Shown piece after piece: positions 11,990-23,560 of a stretch of 64,000 nt of DNA (position 1 is the first letter of the stretch; each line of letters begins with the position of its first letter). This stretch comes from Anthoceros angustus. Lineage: Eukaryota; Streptophyta; Anthocerotopsida; Anthocerotales; Anthocerotaceae. The notes beneath the pieces were generated by a model, which saw only the letters and a program-made list of their open reading frames with translations, was not told the DNA's origin and did no database searches. The stretch is from assembly GCA_010909165.1 (NCBI GenBank), contig MU008179.1:682001-746000 (forward strand), given 5' to 3'. The position numbers were made by a program, and so were the translations under genes.

Positions 11990-12505
11990 CATTAGTGAGG
12001 ACAAAGGAATACAGCCAAGAGATTTTTGAGGTGCCATCCAGCATTCCATCCCAAGTTGGCGATGAGTCTCCTGTCTTTGAGGAGCCTTTAAGGAAACGGA
12101 TCTTGTGGACTGAAGCTCAAATATTGGTTCTCCAAGCTGACGGAGAGATGACCTACAGAGAATGTTATCTGGAGGGAACAAGGAGAAATATAAAGCTGGC
12201 CCTGAACATTGGGCCAAGATTGCCACAACTATGCGGAAGAAGAATATCAAATGCACAGCAAAGCACTGTCAAGACAAGTGGGAATCCTTGCATACAGATT
12301 GGAACAAGATATCCAATCACGAGCGACACCTTGGCTCTAGGAAGAGTTCGTATTGGGACCTCTCCATTCAAGACAAGAGGTACAAGAGACTGCCAACAAA
12401 TTTCTATACTTCCGTTTACAACTGCATGTTATCATGGTTGCCAGAAGGGAGGGATATTGTTCCAGGAGATCTACTCATGGACTCCACATTCCGCCAAAGC
12501 TCCCC
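11990..12505 (+). pseudogene. Myb/SANT (trihelix-like) DNA-binding domain protein, frame-shifted
   Basis: One frame gives KRILWTEAQILVLQADGEM, the start of a Trp-anchored Myb/SANT-like helix. A second frame from 12162 continues as KYKAGPEHWAKIATTMRKKN, IKCTAKHCQDKWESLHTDW and SSYWDLSIQDKRYKRLPTNF. The spaced Trp residues and the CxxKW motif are typical of trihelix-like domains in plant transposon-associated proteins. The two parts are out of frame near 12150, with no clear intron, so I call the copy broken. The 3' end runs directly into the minisatellite. Confidence 0.55.
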
Positions 12506-13070
12506 CATGACTGAGCCTAGTGTTTCCGATGAGGATTTCTTAAGCTTCAGGTCTTCCATCCACTCCAAAGCTTTCTTAAGCTTCAGGTCTTACATCTACT
12601 CCAAAGCTCCCCCATGACTGAGCCTAGTATTTTCGATGAGGATTTCTTAAGCTTCAGGTCTTCCATCCACTCCAAAGCTCCCCCATGACTGAGCCTAGTG
12701 TTTTCGGTGAGGATTTCTAAAACTTCAGGTCTTCCATCTACTCCTAAGCTCCCCATGACTAGTATTTCTGGTGAGGATTTCTTAAGCTTCAGGTCTTCCA
12801 TCCACTTCAAAACTCCCCCATGACTCTTCCATCCACTTCAAAACTCCCCCATGACTCTTCCATCCACTCAAAGCTCCCCATGACGAGCCTAGTGTTTCCG
12901 GTGAGGGTTTCTTAAGCTTTGGGTCTTCCAAAGCTCCCCCATGACCGAGCCTAGTATTTTCGGTGAGGATTTCTTAAGCTTCATGTCTTCCATCCAAAGC
13001 TCCTCCATGACCGAGCCCAGTGTTTCCGGTGAGGCTTTCTTAAGCTTCAGGTATCCACTCCGGGCTTCTT
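12506..13070. repeat. Minisatellite, about 71-bp unit
   Basis: A unit containing gaggatttcttaagcttcagg, a cttccatccactccaaagc core and ccatgactgagcctagtgtt is repeated in tandem about seven times. Divergence increases along the array and some units are shortened. It begins inside the broken Myb/SANT-like frame. Confidence 0.85.
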
Positions 13071-13097
13071 AAAACCTTCTTTCTGGTTTTAAGGCGA

Positions 13098-13285
13098 CAC
13101 CGTGTGTGGTGGACACGCGTCCTCATCTTGTCCTGGCTGGTCGTCCGTGTGTGGTGGACACGCGTCTTCATCTTGTCCTGGCTGATCGTCCGTGTGTGGT
13201 GGACACGCGTCCTCATGTTGTCCGTGGCTGGTTTTAAGTCGACACCGTCCGTGAGTGGTGGACACGCGTCCTCATCTTGTCCGTC
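13098..13285. repeat. Minisatellite, 45-bp unit, beside the tRNA gene
   Basis: Four copies of a unit containing gtggtggacacgcgtcctca and cttgtcctggctggt are seen, the last with an insert. It ends about 30 bp from the 3' end of the tRNA-Gly gene. Confidence 0.8.
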
Positions 13286-13312
13286 AACCGAGACTGCTCG
13301 AGGCAAAACCTT

Positions 13313-13383
13313 TGCACCGGCCGGGAATCGAACCCGGGTCTGTACCGTGGCAGGGTACTATTCTACCACTAGACCACCGGTGC
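13313..13383 (-). tRNA. trnG-GCC: tRNA-Gly (GCC anticodon)
   Basis: Read on the minus strand, the 71-nt sequence folds as a full cloverleaf. The acceptor arm is GCACCGG/CCGGTGC with discriminator A, the D-loop/A box is TGGTCTAGTGG, the anticodon loop is CTGCCAC (anticodon GCC), and the T arm/B box is GGTTCGATTCC. It differs from the common plant tRNA-Gly only by a compensated pair change in the acceptor stem. A TTTT pol III terminator follows five bases after the 3' end (plus-strand AAAA at 13305-13308). There is no intron and no encoded CCA, as expected of a nuclear gene. Confidence 0.97.
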
Positions 13384-13603
13384 ACACAGTAGAAATTTCC
13401 AAAATACATTATATAGTACTATTCGTCAACCCAGCCTTTCTATCTCTCCCTTCGTTCAGTCCCATCTTCCGTCTGAGTGGACTTTAAATAAAATTCGTCT
13501 TCGTCTTTCTTCATACGTAGTACGTAGCGATGGGATAAAAGACTGTCTCTTTCTATTAACAGGCTTGTGGCTCGTCAATTTCGCCTTTCCTTTACAGGAA
13601 ATG

Positions 13604-16113
13604 CTACACATTCAGCTGCCACCCACGAAAGTTGAGCACTTTAATGGGCGAGCTACCATTGTTAAAGAGATAGACGCGAGCCTTGTCTTCCAGAGCAAGT
13701 GTAGGATACACGCGGGATGTGATGCTCACTCTTCCTCCTTGCGCAAATGTTTCCACGATGGAGTGATCCACCTGCACCAGCCATGGTCATCAGTCCGGAA
13801 CCCGTAAAACGATATTTGCAGTACCTACTCACCACAAAAAGCAGGCTAACGAGCGATACCAGTATTCTCAAAGACAGCTGCGTTTCCGATACTTCGGTTG
13901 GCAGGAAGCTTCCATACGCAGTCTTGTCTAGATCTGCCGCAAGAGAGGATCTGCGTAGAGGTAGAGCAAACTCAGAAAAGGAATTTGCAGTGATGGCAAG
14001 GTACTGTGGTGACAGGGCTTGGGCGAGAAGGGTCTCCAACCTGCTTTGATCGCTGCAGACCAGGACTTTCAAATCCGCAGTCTGCACCAAGCGGAAGGAC
14101 ACGGCAGTGTATTCCTGCAACGCGTGGGCTGCCAGAACCAACACCCCAAAGGATTCCAGGCCTGTTCCGGAGGCCTGGCTGCACAGCTGTTGGGCCTCCA
14201 GTGCTAAAACATCCGTGGGCACGAAGAGGCCGTTGGCTTTTGCTAGTTCTGGTATGTCGAACACTACCTCGATGTCCAGCTGCACATGGCAGGCAGCTTG
14301 ATTGTCAAACTCAGAGGAAGATGGTGGAAACGGAGGCTTCGTGTGCATTCCAGAGCAGCCAGGGCAGAACAAACCCACCTGAGGCCCGCGAAGCTTTCCG
14401 ATTTTCTTCAGTCCACCAGCTTTCAAGGTGAACTCGTTCTTGGTCACTAGGTTTTGCCGCAAAGATTCGACTTCTTCAACAGGCCACTGGATGAGATGGG
14501 TGCCTGTGCTGTTGTCCAGCCATATCTTCCTTGGAATTGCCTGAAAGCAGGGCACCGGATCGGGTTACTATTTCCCACGCGGGTTACTATCTCCCATACG
14601 TGCCTCTGGAATGGCCACCCAGGATAAACAAGGCTCACCTGCACAGATGACCATCCCTTGCTGTAATCGTCTGCCACACTATCCGAGTCGTTGGCCCAGC
14701 CCCAGAGAATACGTCTCTGCTTGTTCTGGTCGTAGAAGGTCTTGGAAGCATAGAATTTGCCATAGTCATACCGCAGCCCAAGTCCAGCGTCAATGGCGTC
14801 AACCACAGGAACAAACGTATGATTCCCTCCTTCATACGTTCCCACAGTGTAGTAGTCATGCTTGGTTATGTCCAAGCTCACTTTCAAGACATGCTTCACA
14901 GAAGGCCCATTCACTGAAGTATCCAAACCTCCGTCTCCTGTGACTGGAACAGGATAAAAGTCAGGACACTCCCACATGCCTGTGAGTTTAACGGAGTGGA
15001 GGGGATGTCCGGCTTGAGTCCAAGTGAGGAAGTCGGAGCTGGTGTAGAGGAGTGCCAACCCAGTTTTGTTCTTTGGGTCTGGTGGGTCGAAGGTCGCTGA
15101 GCCAACCAGTATCCTCCACTTCCCATCGTCTCCAATCCATCCAGTCGTCGGGTCCCTGAAGTAGGTGGCATTGATACCTGGCGGAGTGCGAATTACGGGG
15201 TTTTCCGCCACCTTCTCCCACTTGAGCAACAGCGGGTCTGTGGGATCTACTGGAACAGCTTTGCTCTGCAGCTGTGCACCATCAGAAGCGTCACCCGTGT
15301 ACAGCAGCACTGGTGTGCCATCCTTCAGGAAAGTGGCTGACCCCGACCATACTCCCTTGATGTCGTACCACTTGTCAGGCACCAGGGCAGGATCCAGAAT
15401 CCGCCAGTGTATGAGATCGGTGGACACAGCATGACCCCAAACGATGTTGCCCCAGACAACATCATAAGGATTGTACTGGTAGAACAGGTGGTAATATCCC
15501 TTATAGTACAAAGGCCCTGCCACGAATTGCACATTTCCAACCTGTCATCACCCATTCCTGCATGCAGATTTCGAATCCAAGCAATCAAGAAGGGAAAGGA
15601 AGAGCATGAGGTAACTGACTAGGCACTGACCGTTTGGATCTGCGTCCGTCCAGCCCCAACATCACAGTTCCAAACGGAAGAGTTAGTCCTCGTTACTCCA
15701 TCGCCGCATTGACAAGCATCTCACTACATCACAGCATGAAGGGGACACCAACCGTTCATCCAATTCTTCGAGGGCTGGAAATGGAAAGCTGTCCTGTAGT
15801 AATCCTCCTTAGAGGAGAACGTGTTGACAGGCTCAGCACTCTTTCCCAATGCCCAGACAGTTCCAGGCCGAGAGGCTTCCTCAAAATTCAGGTCAGACGA
15901 AGTCAAGGAAGAAACATGTCTCACAAGCTCTACAATTCCAATAATCCCCCCAGCTCCCACGACGCACAACAGGAGCAACGTCGCCGCCCATTTCCGCAAA
16001 TATGCACCTTTCTCCCCATTCCACACTGGCCTTCTTCCAGCATTAGTTCCTTCAAGGAAGGAAGGCGGCACGCCGATCACAAGAGGAGCAGACTCGTTGC
16101 TCACCACCTCCAT
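13604..16113 (-). CDS. Acid invertase / beta-fructofuranosidase (GH32), membrane-anchored precursor type
   Basis: It hydrolyses sucrose to glucose and fructose. Exon 1 (15753-16113) encodes a cytosolic leader, a hydrophobic anchor [22 protein letters not shown] as in vacuolar invertases, and FQPSKNWMN. The 9-nt mini-exon ATCCAAACG (15631-15639) and the exon from 15516 complete NWMNDPNGP, which holds the catalytic Asp. Next come [15 protein letters not shown] (transition-state Asp) and [10 protein letters not shown] (acid/base Glu). Later exons are 14639-15516, 14379-14540, 13861-14279 and 13604-13771, ending WQLNV. The intron 14280-14378 is 99 nt with no in-frame stop. The start is the ATG at 16113 in a GCCACCATGG context. 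The box is WECPDF, usual for cell-wall enzymes, although the anchor is vacuolar-like. A fructosyltransferase is less likely because the NDPNG box is canonical. Confidence 0.95.
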
Positions 16114-16744
16114 GGTGGCGCCCGTGGCTGGGAACTCTTCCTCTGACACTATGGACTCCAACCAAATTTATGACAATGTCGAGCTGAATGCCTTCTACAG
16201 TCAGCAGATCACAGGTTAAGCCTTCAGGTAGGATCCGCACCGGATAATCCGCCTCTTTCTATAATTCATGTTCCCCCGTGGCTCCTCCTGTAGCCTGCAA
16301 TAATGCGTTTCCTCTGCCCCCGGGCAATGCAGATGACAGCAGAAACCGACAGTATCTTTCTAAACAAGTGTGACGAAACTGATGGCAGCAAGGCTGCAGT
16401 GCCCGCATGCCACGACGATGTAGCTTACAGGGCCTACACATTCAGGCTGGACGTTGGACGACCTTTACTTGGGACGACTCGAAGCGACTTTCTAGTCGCG
16501 TCCGAGTGTCATCCACGTGCAGAGTTGGACGGATGTTACTGGGCGCAGCGGGTGACCCCAGCTGTGCACGTAAGTCATTTCCATCCTCTATGCATGGTAA
16601 CATATGTATAATAACATAGTTGCGCCAGTCTTCAGAGGCGGATTGGTCCGAGGTGGTAAGGCAAAGCCCATGGCCAGAGGTAGGTACATTCTCTTGGGCT
16701 GGAAGAATTGGACAGCATGACATGTGCTTGTCTCTGATTTCATT

Positions 16745-17015
16745 AGGAGATTTTTATTGAGGTGAAAAACTGAGAGGAAAAGCCCATCCAAGAGGGGACA
16801 ACCAAAGGGGACCAGGGTTCGAGATGGAGAGGAGCAACTAAGCTTCCTACCTAAAGTCACCTACTGCACCCACAATGTCATATGCAAGAAGAATAAACGG
16901 CCTGCAAACCACGGAGGTAGAGGAAGATGCGTCACCTACTGTCGCCGCCTTGTGGAGGATCGCCGTTGAGAGCGCCCATTGAAGGGCAATTAAAACCCGT
17001 TGTCAGAAAAGTATG
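16745..17015 (-). mobile_element. 3' end fragment of the local LINE-type element
   Basis: The reverse complement closely matches the 3' end of the element at 60.08-60.35 kb. It shares the words for a Gln/Arg-rich tail, the phrase ggccgtttattcttcctgca..., and the terminal cacctcaataaaa. It is 5'-truncated, as LINE insertions often are. About 500 bases between the invertase gene and this fragment hold nothing I recognise. Confidence 0.75.
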
Positions 17016-17019
17016 CTGT

Positions 17020-18710
17020 GAAGTACGAGAGGGACAGCCCCGCACTGTGTCTGTGTGCATGGTAAAACATAATAATTTTTGAAGGGGTTGAATAATCTCG
17101 AAGGCGGTTTTCCGTAAATAATCTCTAAAAGGGGGTTTTCCGTAAATACTCTCTGAAGGGGGTTTCTTATGGGCCCTAAAACAACATTTTTAAGGCATTC
17201 CGGAAAACATCTCCGAAAAAAAGGGTGTCACCCACTAAAGTTCCTACTTTCCATCCAGCAATGTTTCTATCGAATGGTGGTTGCAAACTCGAACCTATGG
17301 GATTAATGCAAAGTAGGAACGGTAAGGAAGGCTGTTCTTGCCGGGAAGGGACGACTGTAAATTCAGTTTTTGGAGGAAAATGTGGTTTAGTAAGGACACT
17401 ACAAAAGCCATGGACAGGGTATTTCCAAAACACAGTAACATCTGGAATCCAGACGTACAACATTCACTCTAGGACCCTGGGACAAACCGTGATTTCATTT
17501 TCACTCATCACCAGAGTTCAATCCTTCGTCATCACTTGGTCCAGCTTCTCCAGCATTGTCATCACTATCTTGATGACACTTTGACTCATTTGTATGAAGC
17601 CGTGCAACTCGCAGAGCTTATCCCTTATCGCTTTTTTTTCCACCACATACACATGTTTCCGTGCGTTCAACACAAACCCATAATACAGGATGGCTCTTTC
17701 ATTCACAAACACCTCCTATATGTTTTTTGGGTAATGGACCTTATTCCCTTTTTTCCTCGGCATTAGACCAGATGGGTTGGCACTCTGACGGACTATGTAT
17801 TCCTACACATATCTCCCTTCATACGCATCTGTGTGCTCGGTCCGATACTAGTGGATAAGAAAGTGAGGTCGCGGTACATCTAGCTTCGCGTCAATGACTC
17901 TCCCCAATCCAGAATGGCCCGTTATGCGTATCCATAGTGCACGGCACTGCCAGAAACATCCCCTTCCGGATTTCCATTATGTTTCCATTCATCCGCGCCA
18001 TTTTTACTGTTGCCTTCCGACATTTTGATATGCCCCCAGTACATATCACGTTGTGGGAGGTTCCTCAATAATGCCTCATCTAGCAAAGCTTCATTCGGCG
18101 AAGTGGTGGTGTATGATCCATACGCACGTGAAAACCACTTCCAAGGGGTAGCACTAGCCCGATGTTATTCTCCACAATGATAGCAATCTCCTTCCGGTCC
18201 ACCCAAAAGGCTTCCCTCCACTTGTACTCTTCAACAGTCACCTATGGACGCAAATCTTTTAACCCTTCCTGCAAATGGGCCACACCTTCCAGCGGTGATA
18301 GGATACCTGCCATTCCCTTCTTGTCCCCCCCTCTAGCTTCACCCGCATGCACCGTAGGATGGTGCTAAGGGAGACTTAGATGACGTGTTTAAATGAAAAG
18401 GTAAAACTCATTCTACTGAAACTTTGAAGAGAATAAATATTAGTAAGAAATCAAAGCCTTCTGCCTATGTTTTCTAGTTCTAGTCTTAAAATACTAAGCA
18501 CAGTTTTATGGAGGAGGATGATACAACTTTATAAGCACGACTATGTGGTTTAGGCAATAAATACATATTGCTATACAAGCATATATCCTATAGCTATATG
18601 ATACTTTTTTCAGCTTAGAGTATTGGATTCTAAGTTATGATAGCTTTCTACTCTATTTAAAGGCCTTTAAGGATTGAGGTCTTTGGATCTTTCCTTAAAA
18701 TGTTTATGTG
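17020..18710. other. Degenerate intergenic DNA with old coding remnants
   Basis: No intact gene. The segment 18267-18328 matches 10786-10849 (both contain caaatgggccacaccttcca and a cattcccttcttgtccc-like end), so a relative of the 10.7-kb element probably decayed here. The rest has many stops in all frames. From about 18400 the DNA becomes AT-rich. Confidence 0.45.
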
Positions 18711-19679
18711 TCCCTACTAGAAAAGGGCAGTCATGTTACACTTTATGTTAAGATTTGGACCCCCCTTTGTTGCAATTATGTTAAAATCTTGGGGTCTTGT
18801 TACACTTTTGGGACCCCTTGTTACAGTTTAGGTTTGAAACCAACCCTCCACCTTGTTACAGTCATGTTACAGTCTTGTTGCAATTATGTTGCAATGTAGT
18901 GAGAGGTGGTTTGTGTCCCCTCTCAAAATTTCAACATAATTGCAACAACCAAAGTGTTACATCGTCTCTTGTTACAGTTTTGCAGGCTTGGTACCAAACC
19001 TCCTCCCCATCTACCTTCCTCTTTTTATTACTATTACCCTATGGAATACCTAGTTTTACTTAGTAGTTGCCACCGATATTCGTATGAATACACATATATA
19101 TAAATACATATATGAATATATTCTTTGTAAAATACACGTATTGTTCATGGTAACATATACTATATGGTAATTTCCTGTGATATACGGTCATATTCTATTT
19201 TATATAAAATAAGCATATACGTCACACGGATAACGTACATACTTTGTACACGTCCACGATACGTTTACTAATTTGTCCTTGAGCACTCGGTGCCTTTTGT
19301 GCCTACGAGTTTGTGCTACACGGACCCATGTTTGCTATGCGCCGGCGTGGGGTTGTTTGGCTCCAAGTCCTCCCTCCTTCTCTCTCCCCCTAGACAACTG
19401 CCTCATGTCCGTTACGCGCCTTTTTGCCCTGCCTCGACCATGGCTGCTGTTGGTTGCTCCACTCCTATCCTCCCTCTGCCACCCGCCTCTTCCACTCCCT
19501 TGCGTTGTTTTCACTGTCCACACTCAACACATGTCTGTTACTTGCTGGTGACAGTACACTCGCCCTTCTTTGTGCTACAGCACCCGGATCTGGCCCTCTA
19601 AACACATCCCTCCTACCGTTCATTAGCCTTGTCACTCCCTATTCACCCAAGACCCTGCCCTACTAGCATCGCCTTCTCT

Positions 19680-20640
19680 AATGTCACATCACAGTGTGGT
19701 CACGCATCAAATAAAATTTTGAGGTAGAAAATCACAGCATGGAATGGGTCTTGGCCTCACCTTGCAGCTATACATGTACATGAAACCCCTCCATTCTTCC
19801 ATCGCCTTCCCTAACTTCACATCATAGTCTGGTTACGCATCAGCTGAAAATTTGAGATAAGAAATAACAGCATGGAATGGGTCTTGGCCTGACCTTGCAA
19901 CTACTTGCAATTGTACATGTACACGAGACACCCTGCCATGCTACTATCGCCTTCTCTAACATCAAATCACACTAGCTAGTTACGCAACAGCTGAAAATTT
20001 AAGAGGAAATCACAGTATTGGAACAGGTCTTGGCTTGACCTTGCAATGCTCTGCAAGTACAAGATCTGCTTGCGGTTGTACACGTGATCCCGCCTTGCCA
20101 CCATCCCTTCACCAACATCATGTCACAGTGGTTAGGCATCAGCTGAAAAATTGAGACTGGAAATCATAGCATGGAACGGGTCTCTACTTGAAATCACAGC
20201 ATGGAATGGGTCTTGGCCTCACCTTGCACTATACATGTACATGAAACCCCTCCATTCTTCCATCGCCTTCCCTAACTTCACATCATAGTCCGTTACGCAT
20301 CAAAATTTGAGATAAGAAATAAGATGGAATGGGTCTTGACCTTGCAACTACTTGCAATTGTACATGTACACGAGACACCCCGCCATGCTACTATCGCCTT
20401 CTAACATCAAATCACACTAGCTAGTTACGCATCATGAAAATTTGAGAGGAAATCACGATTGGAACAGTCTTGGCTTGACCTTGCAATGCTCGCAAGTACA
20501 AGATCCGCTTGGGTGTACACGTGATCCCGCCTTGCCACCATCCCTTCACCAACATCATGTCACGGTTGGCATCACCAAAAATTGAGACGAAATCATAGCA
20601 TGGAACGGGTCTCTACTTGAAATCACGCATGGAACGGGCC
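19680..20640. repeat. Degenerate tandem repeats, about 200-bp units, inside the CACTA-like element
   Basis: Phrases such as gttacgcatcagctgaaaat, agcatggaatgggtcttggc and tgcaattgtacatgtacacg recur in order several times between 19680 and 20640, and again at 21040-21240 and 21640-21840. Later copies are shorter through many small deletions. Confidence 0.75.
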
Positions 20641-22215
20641 TCCTCCTCTTCCTTCCTCTCCCTCCTCCTTCTTCCCATCTCCCTCCTCCTTCCTCCTCCT
20701 CCTCCTCCTCCCCTCTACCTCGATCCCTCTCCCCTTTTCCTCCTTGCCTCCTCCTCCTCCTCCTCCTCCTCCTCCTCCTCCTCCTCCTCCCTCCTCCTCT
20801 CCTCCTCCTCCTCCTCCTCCCCTCTACCTCGATCCCTCTCCCCTTTTCTCCTTGCCTCTCCCTCCTCCTCCTCCTCCTCTACCTCATCCCTCTCCCCCTT
20901 TTCCTCCTTGCCTCTCCACCTCCTCCTTCTCTACCTCAGATCCCTCTCCCTCTTTTCCTCCTTGACTCTCCTGCTCCTGCTCCTCCTCCTCCTCCTTATC
21001 TACCTCAGATCCCCGTCCCCCTTTTCCTCCTTGCCTATTGCGTTCTCTAACATCAAATCACACTAGCTAGTTACGCAACAACTGAAAATTTGAGAGGAAA
21101 TCACAGTATTGGAAGTACAAGATCTGCTTGTGGGTGTACACGTGATCCTGCCCGCCACCATCCCTTCACCAACATCATGTCATGGTTACATCTGAAAAAT
21201 TGAGGAAATCATAGCATGGAATGGTCTCTACTTGAAATCACATGGAGCAGGCCTCCTCCTCTTCCTTTCCCTCTCCCTCCTCCTTCTTCCCATCTCCCTC
21301 CTTCCTCCTCCTCCTCCTCCCCTCTACCTCATCCCTCTCCCCTTTTCCTCCTTGCTCCTCCTCCTCCTCCTCCTTTTCCTCCTTGCCTCTCTCTCCTCCT
21401 CCTCTCCTCCTCCTCCTCCTCCCTCTCCTCCTCCTCTACTCCTCTCCCCTTTTCTCCTTGCCTCTCCTCTCCTCCTCCTCCTCTACCTCATCCCTCTCCC
21501 CTTTTCCTCCTTGCCTCTCTCCACCTCCTCCTTCTCTCTCGATCCCTCTCCTCTTTTCCTCCTTGACTCTCCCCTCCCTCCTCCTCCTCCTCCTTATCTA
21601 CCTCGGATCCCGTCCCCTTTTCCTCCTTGCCTATCGTTCTCTAACATCAAATCACACTAGCTAGTTACTGAAAATTTGAGAGGAAATCACGATTGGAAGT
21701 ACAAGATGCGCGGGTGTACACGTGATCATGCCACCACCATCCCGTCACCTCGTCATGTCACATCACGCATCATCTGAAAATTGAGACTAGAAAATCACAA
21801 CTTGAACGGGTCTTTACTTGAAATCACAGCATGGAACGGGCCTCTTCCTTTCCCTCTCCCTCCTCCTCCTTCCCATCTACCCCTCCTCTTCTTTCCCTCT
21901 CCCTCCTCTTCCTTCCCTCTCCCTCCTCTTGCTCCTCTTCTTTTCCATCTTCCTCCTCCTCCTTATAATCTCCCCTCCCTGTCCTTCCTCCTCCTCCTTC
22001 CCTCTCGCCTCCTCCTCCTCCTCCTCCTCTACCTCGATCCCTCTCCCCCCTTTCCTCATTGCCTCTCCCCTTCCTCCTCTCCTGCTCCTCCTCCTACTCC
22101 TCCTCCTCCTCTACCTCAGATCCCTCTCCCCCCTTTCCTCCTTGCCTCTCCTCCTCTTCCTCCCCCTCCTCTCCCCCTTCTACTCCTCTCCCCCTCCTTC
22201 TCCTTGCCTCCGAAC
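20640..22215. repeat. Polypyrimidine (TCC)n higher-order repeat blocks
   Basis: Three blocks (about 20640-21030, 21240-21630 and 21840-22215) are almost pure C/T on the plus strand, built of tcc/ctc triplets with cttttcctccttgcct spacers. Each is separated by the 200-bp repeat motif, giving a 600-bp higher-order unit. The apparent Ser/Pro/Leu-rich open frames here come from the triplet repeat and are not genes. Confidence 0.9.
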
Positions 22216-22934
22216 ATAGAGTGAGCCTCGGACCCACGAACTTAGACATAGGTAAATAATATTATGTTTAGGTCACCTTTAAAGGTGACAGTTAATGGGC
22301 ATGTTACTGTGATATTCAGGTCTGGGCACCATTAACAAATAGTTGTGAAGAGAGAGTGCAAAGAAGAGCGCTAGGAAAAACATTAACTAATTGTACTCCC
22401 AATGGGGTGTAATAAAGATGGGGACTGGGAGAGAAGAGAGAGAGGGGTCCTTGTTACAGTCATGTTGCAATTGCATGAGGAAATTCATAAACAATGCGTA
22501 TGAGAGAGGGGGTGTAGTTAAGAGGGTGAAGTGGTAGGAGAGAGAGCCAGGTTCGTGTTAAGATTGTAGGCCCACTTGGGGAAAGAAATGACAAACTTAA
22601 TACCAAGCCTCCAAATGATGTTGCAAGTTAGAAGTGTAACATAAAATTGCAACAACGACTGTAACATAGGCTGCCCTTTCTAGTAGGGTGTGAAGCTTGT
22701 CTTCTACAATTTACTTCCTCCATATTCCTTTTGAGAGGCTATATATATGAGAAAACTAACATTTGGCGAACTCATCATTATATTCTTGTTATCCATAGTA
22801 AAGAGCACCGACAGCTCGTTGGTCTAGAAGTCGCCCAATTGGACAATCTAAGGTGGGCAACTTGGATTTACTACGAGCTACTTGGACGGTTGACATGGAT
22901 TTATGGCACGCTACTTGGAGGCTTACTGTTTTGT

Positions 22935-23560
22935 TTAGTGTGTGTACTTATGTCTTCAGCACGTTTAGGCTGGCCTACTATTAGCTTACATCCCTCCTTG
23001 CCTACTATTGGCTCACATCCGTGCTTGCCTACTATTGGCTCACATCCGTGCTTGCCTACTATTGGCTCACATCCATGCTTGCCTACTATTGGCTCACATA
23101 TGTGCTTGCCTGTGCATTAGGGATTGTTGTATGTGATATGAGAGATAAGGTTGTGACGTGTCTTTACGATTGCTTAGACCAAGGCAAAATGAAGTTGAGA
23201 ATAGGGTTTTTCATTCGTCATATCAAAGATATTGTTTAGTGTGTGTACTTATGTCTTCAGCACGTTTAGGCTGACCTACTATTAGCTTACATCCCTGCTT
23301 GCCTACTATTGGCTCACATCCGTGCTTGCCTACTATTGGCTCACATCCGTGCTTGCCTACTATTGGCTCACATCCGTGCTTGCCTACTATTGGCTCACAT
23401 CCATGCTTGCCTACTATTGGCTCACATATGTGCTTGCCTGTGCATTAGGGATTGTTGTATGTGATATGAGAGATAAGGTTGTGACGTGTCTTTTCGATTG
23501 CTTAGACCAAGGCAAAATGAAGTTGAGAATAGGGTTTGTCATTCGTCATATCAAAGATAC
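22935..23560. repeat. 301-bp direct duplication carrying 27-bp tandem arrays
   Basis: The segment starting ttagtgtgtgtacttatgtc occurs at about 22936 and again at about 23237 with few changes. Each copy contains an array of the 27-bp unit cttgcctactattggctcac+atccgtg, with about five units in the first (22972-23108) and six in the second (23274-23438). Confidence 0.85.

Larger units (their letters stand above)
18712..22688. mobile_element. CACTA-like non-autonomous DNA transposon, about 4 kb
   Basis: The ends form imperfect terminal inverted repeats of about 28 bp: ccctactagaaaagggcag at 18712 and its complement ending at 22688. One base differs in the A run and a few differ inside. A 3-bp target duplication, tgt, flanks both ends (18709-18711 and 22689-22691). 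Subterminal regions are crowded with tgttaca and ttgcaa words in both orientations. TIRs of the form CACTACTAGAAAA, 3-bp duplications and subterminal repeats are features of CACTA/EnSpm elements; here the first bases read CCC instead of CAC. I see no transposase, so the element is non-autonomous. The interior is filled by the repeats listed next. Confidence 0.7.

Noticed and set aside
16151-16611. A possible small plus-strand gene starting 38 bp from the invertase ATG
   Set aside because: It would overlap the invertase leader, needs an invented splice, and shows no known motif.
20617-22259. Ser/Pro/Leu-rich open frames of 100-150 codons
   Set aside because: They come from (TCC)n triplet repeats in all three frames and have no start context or family.
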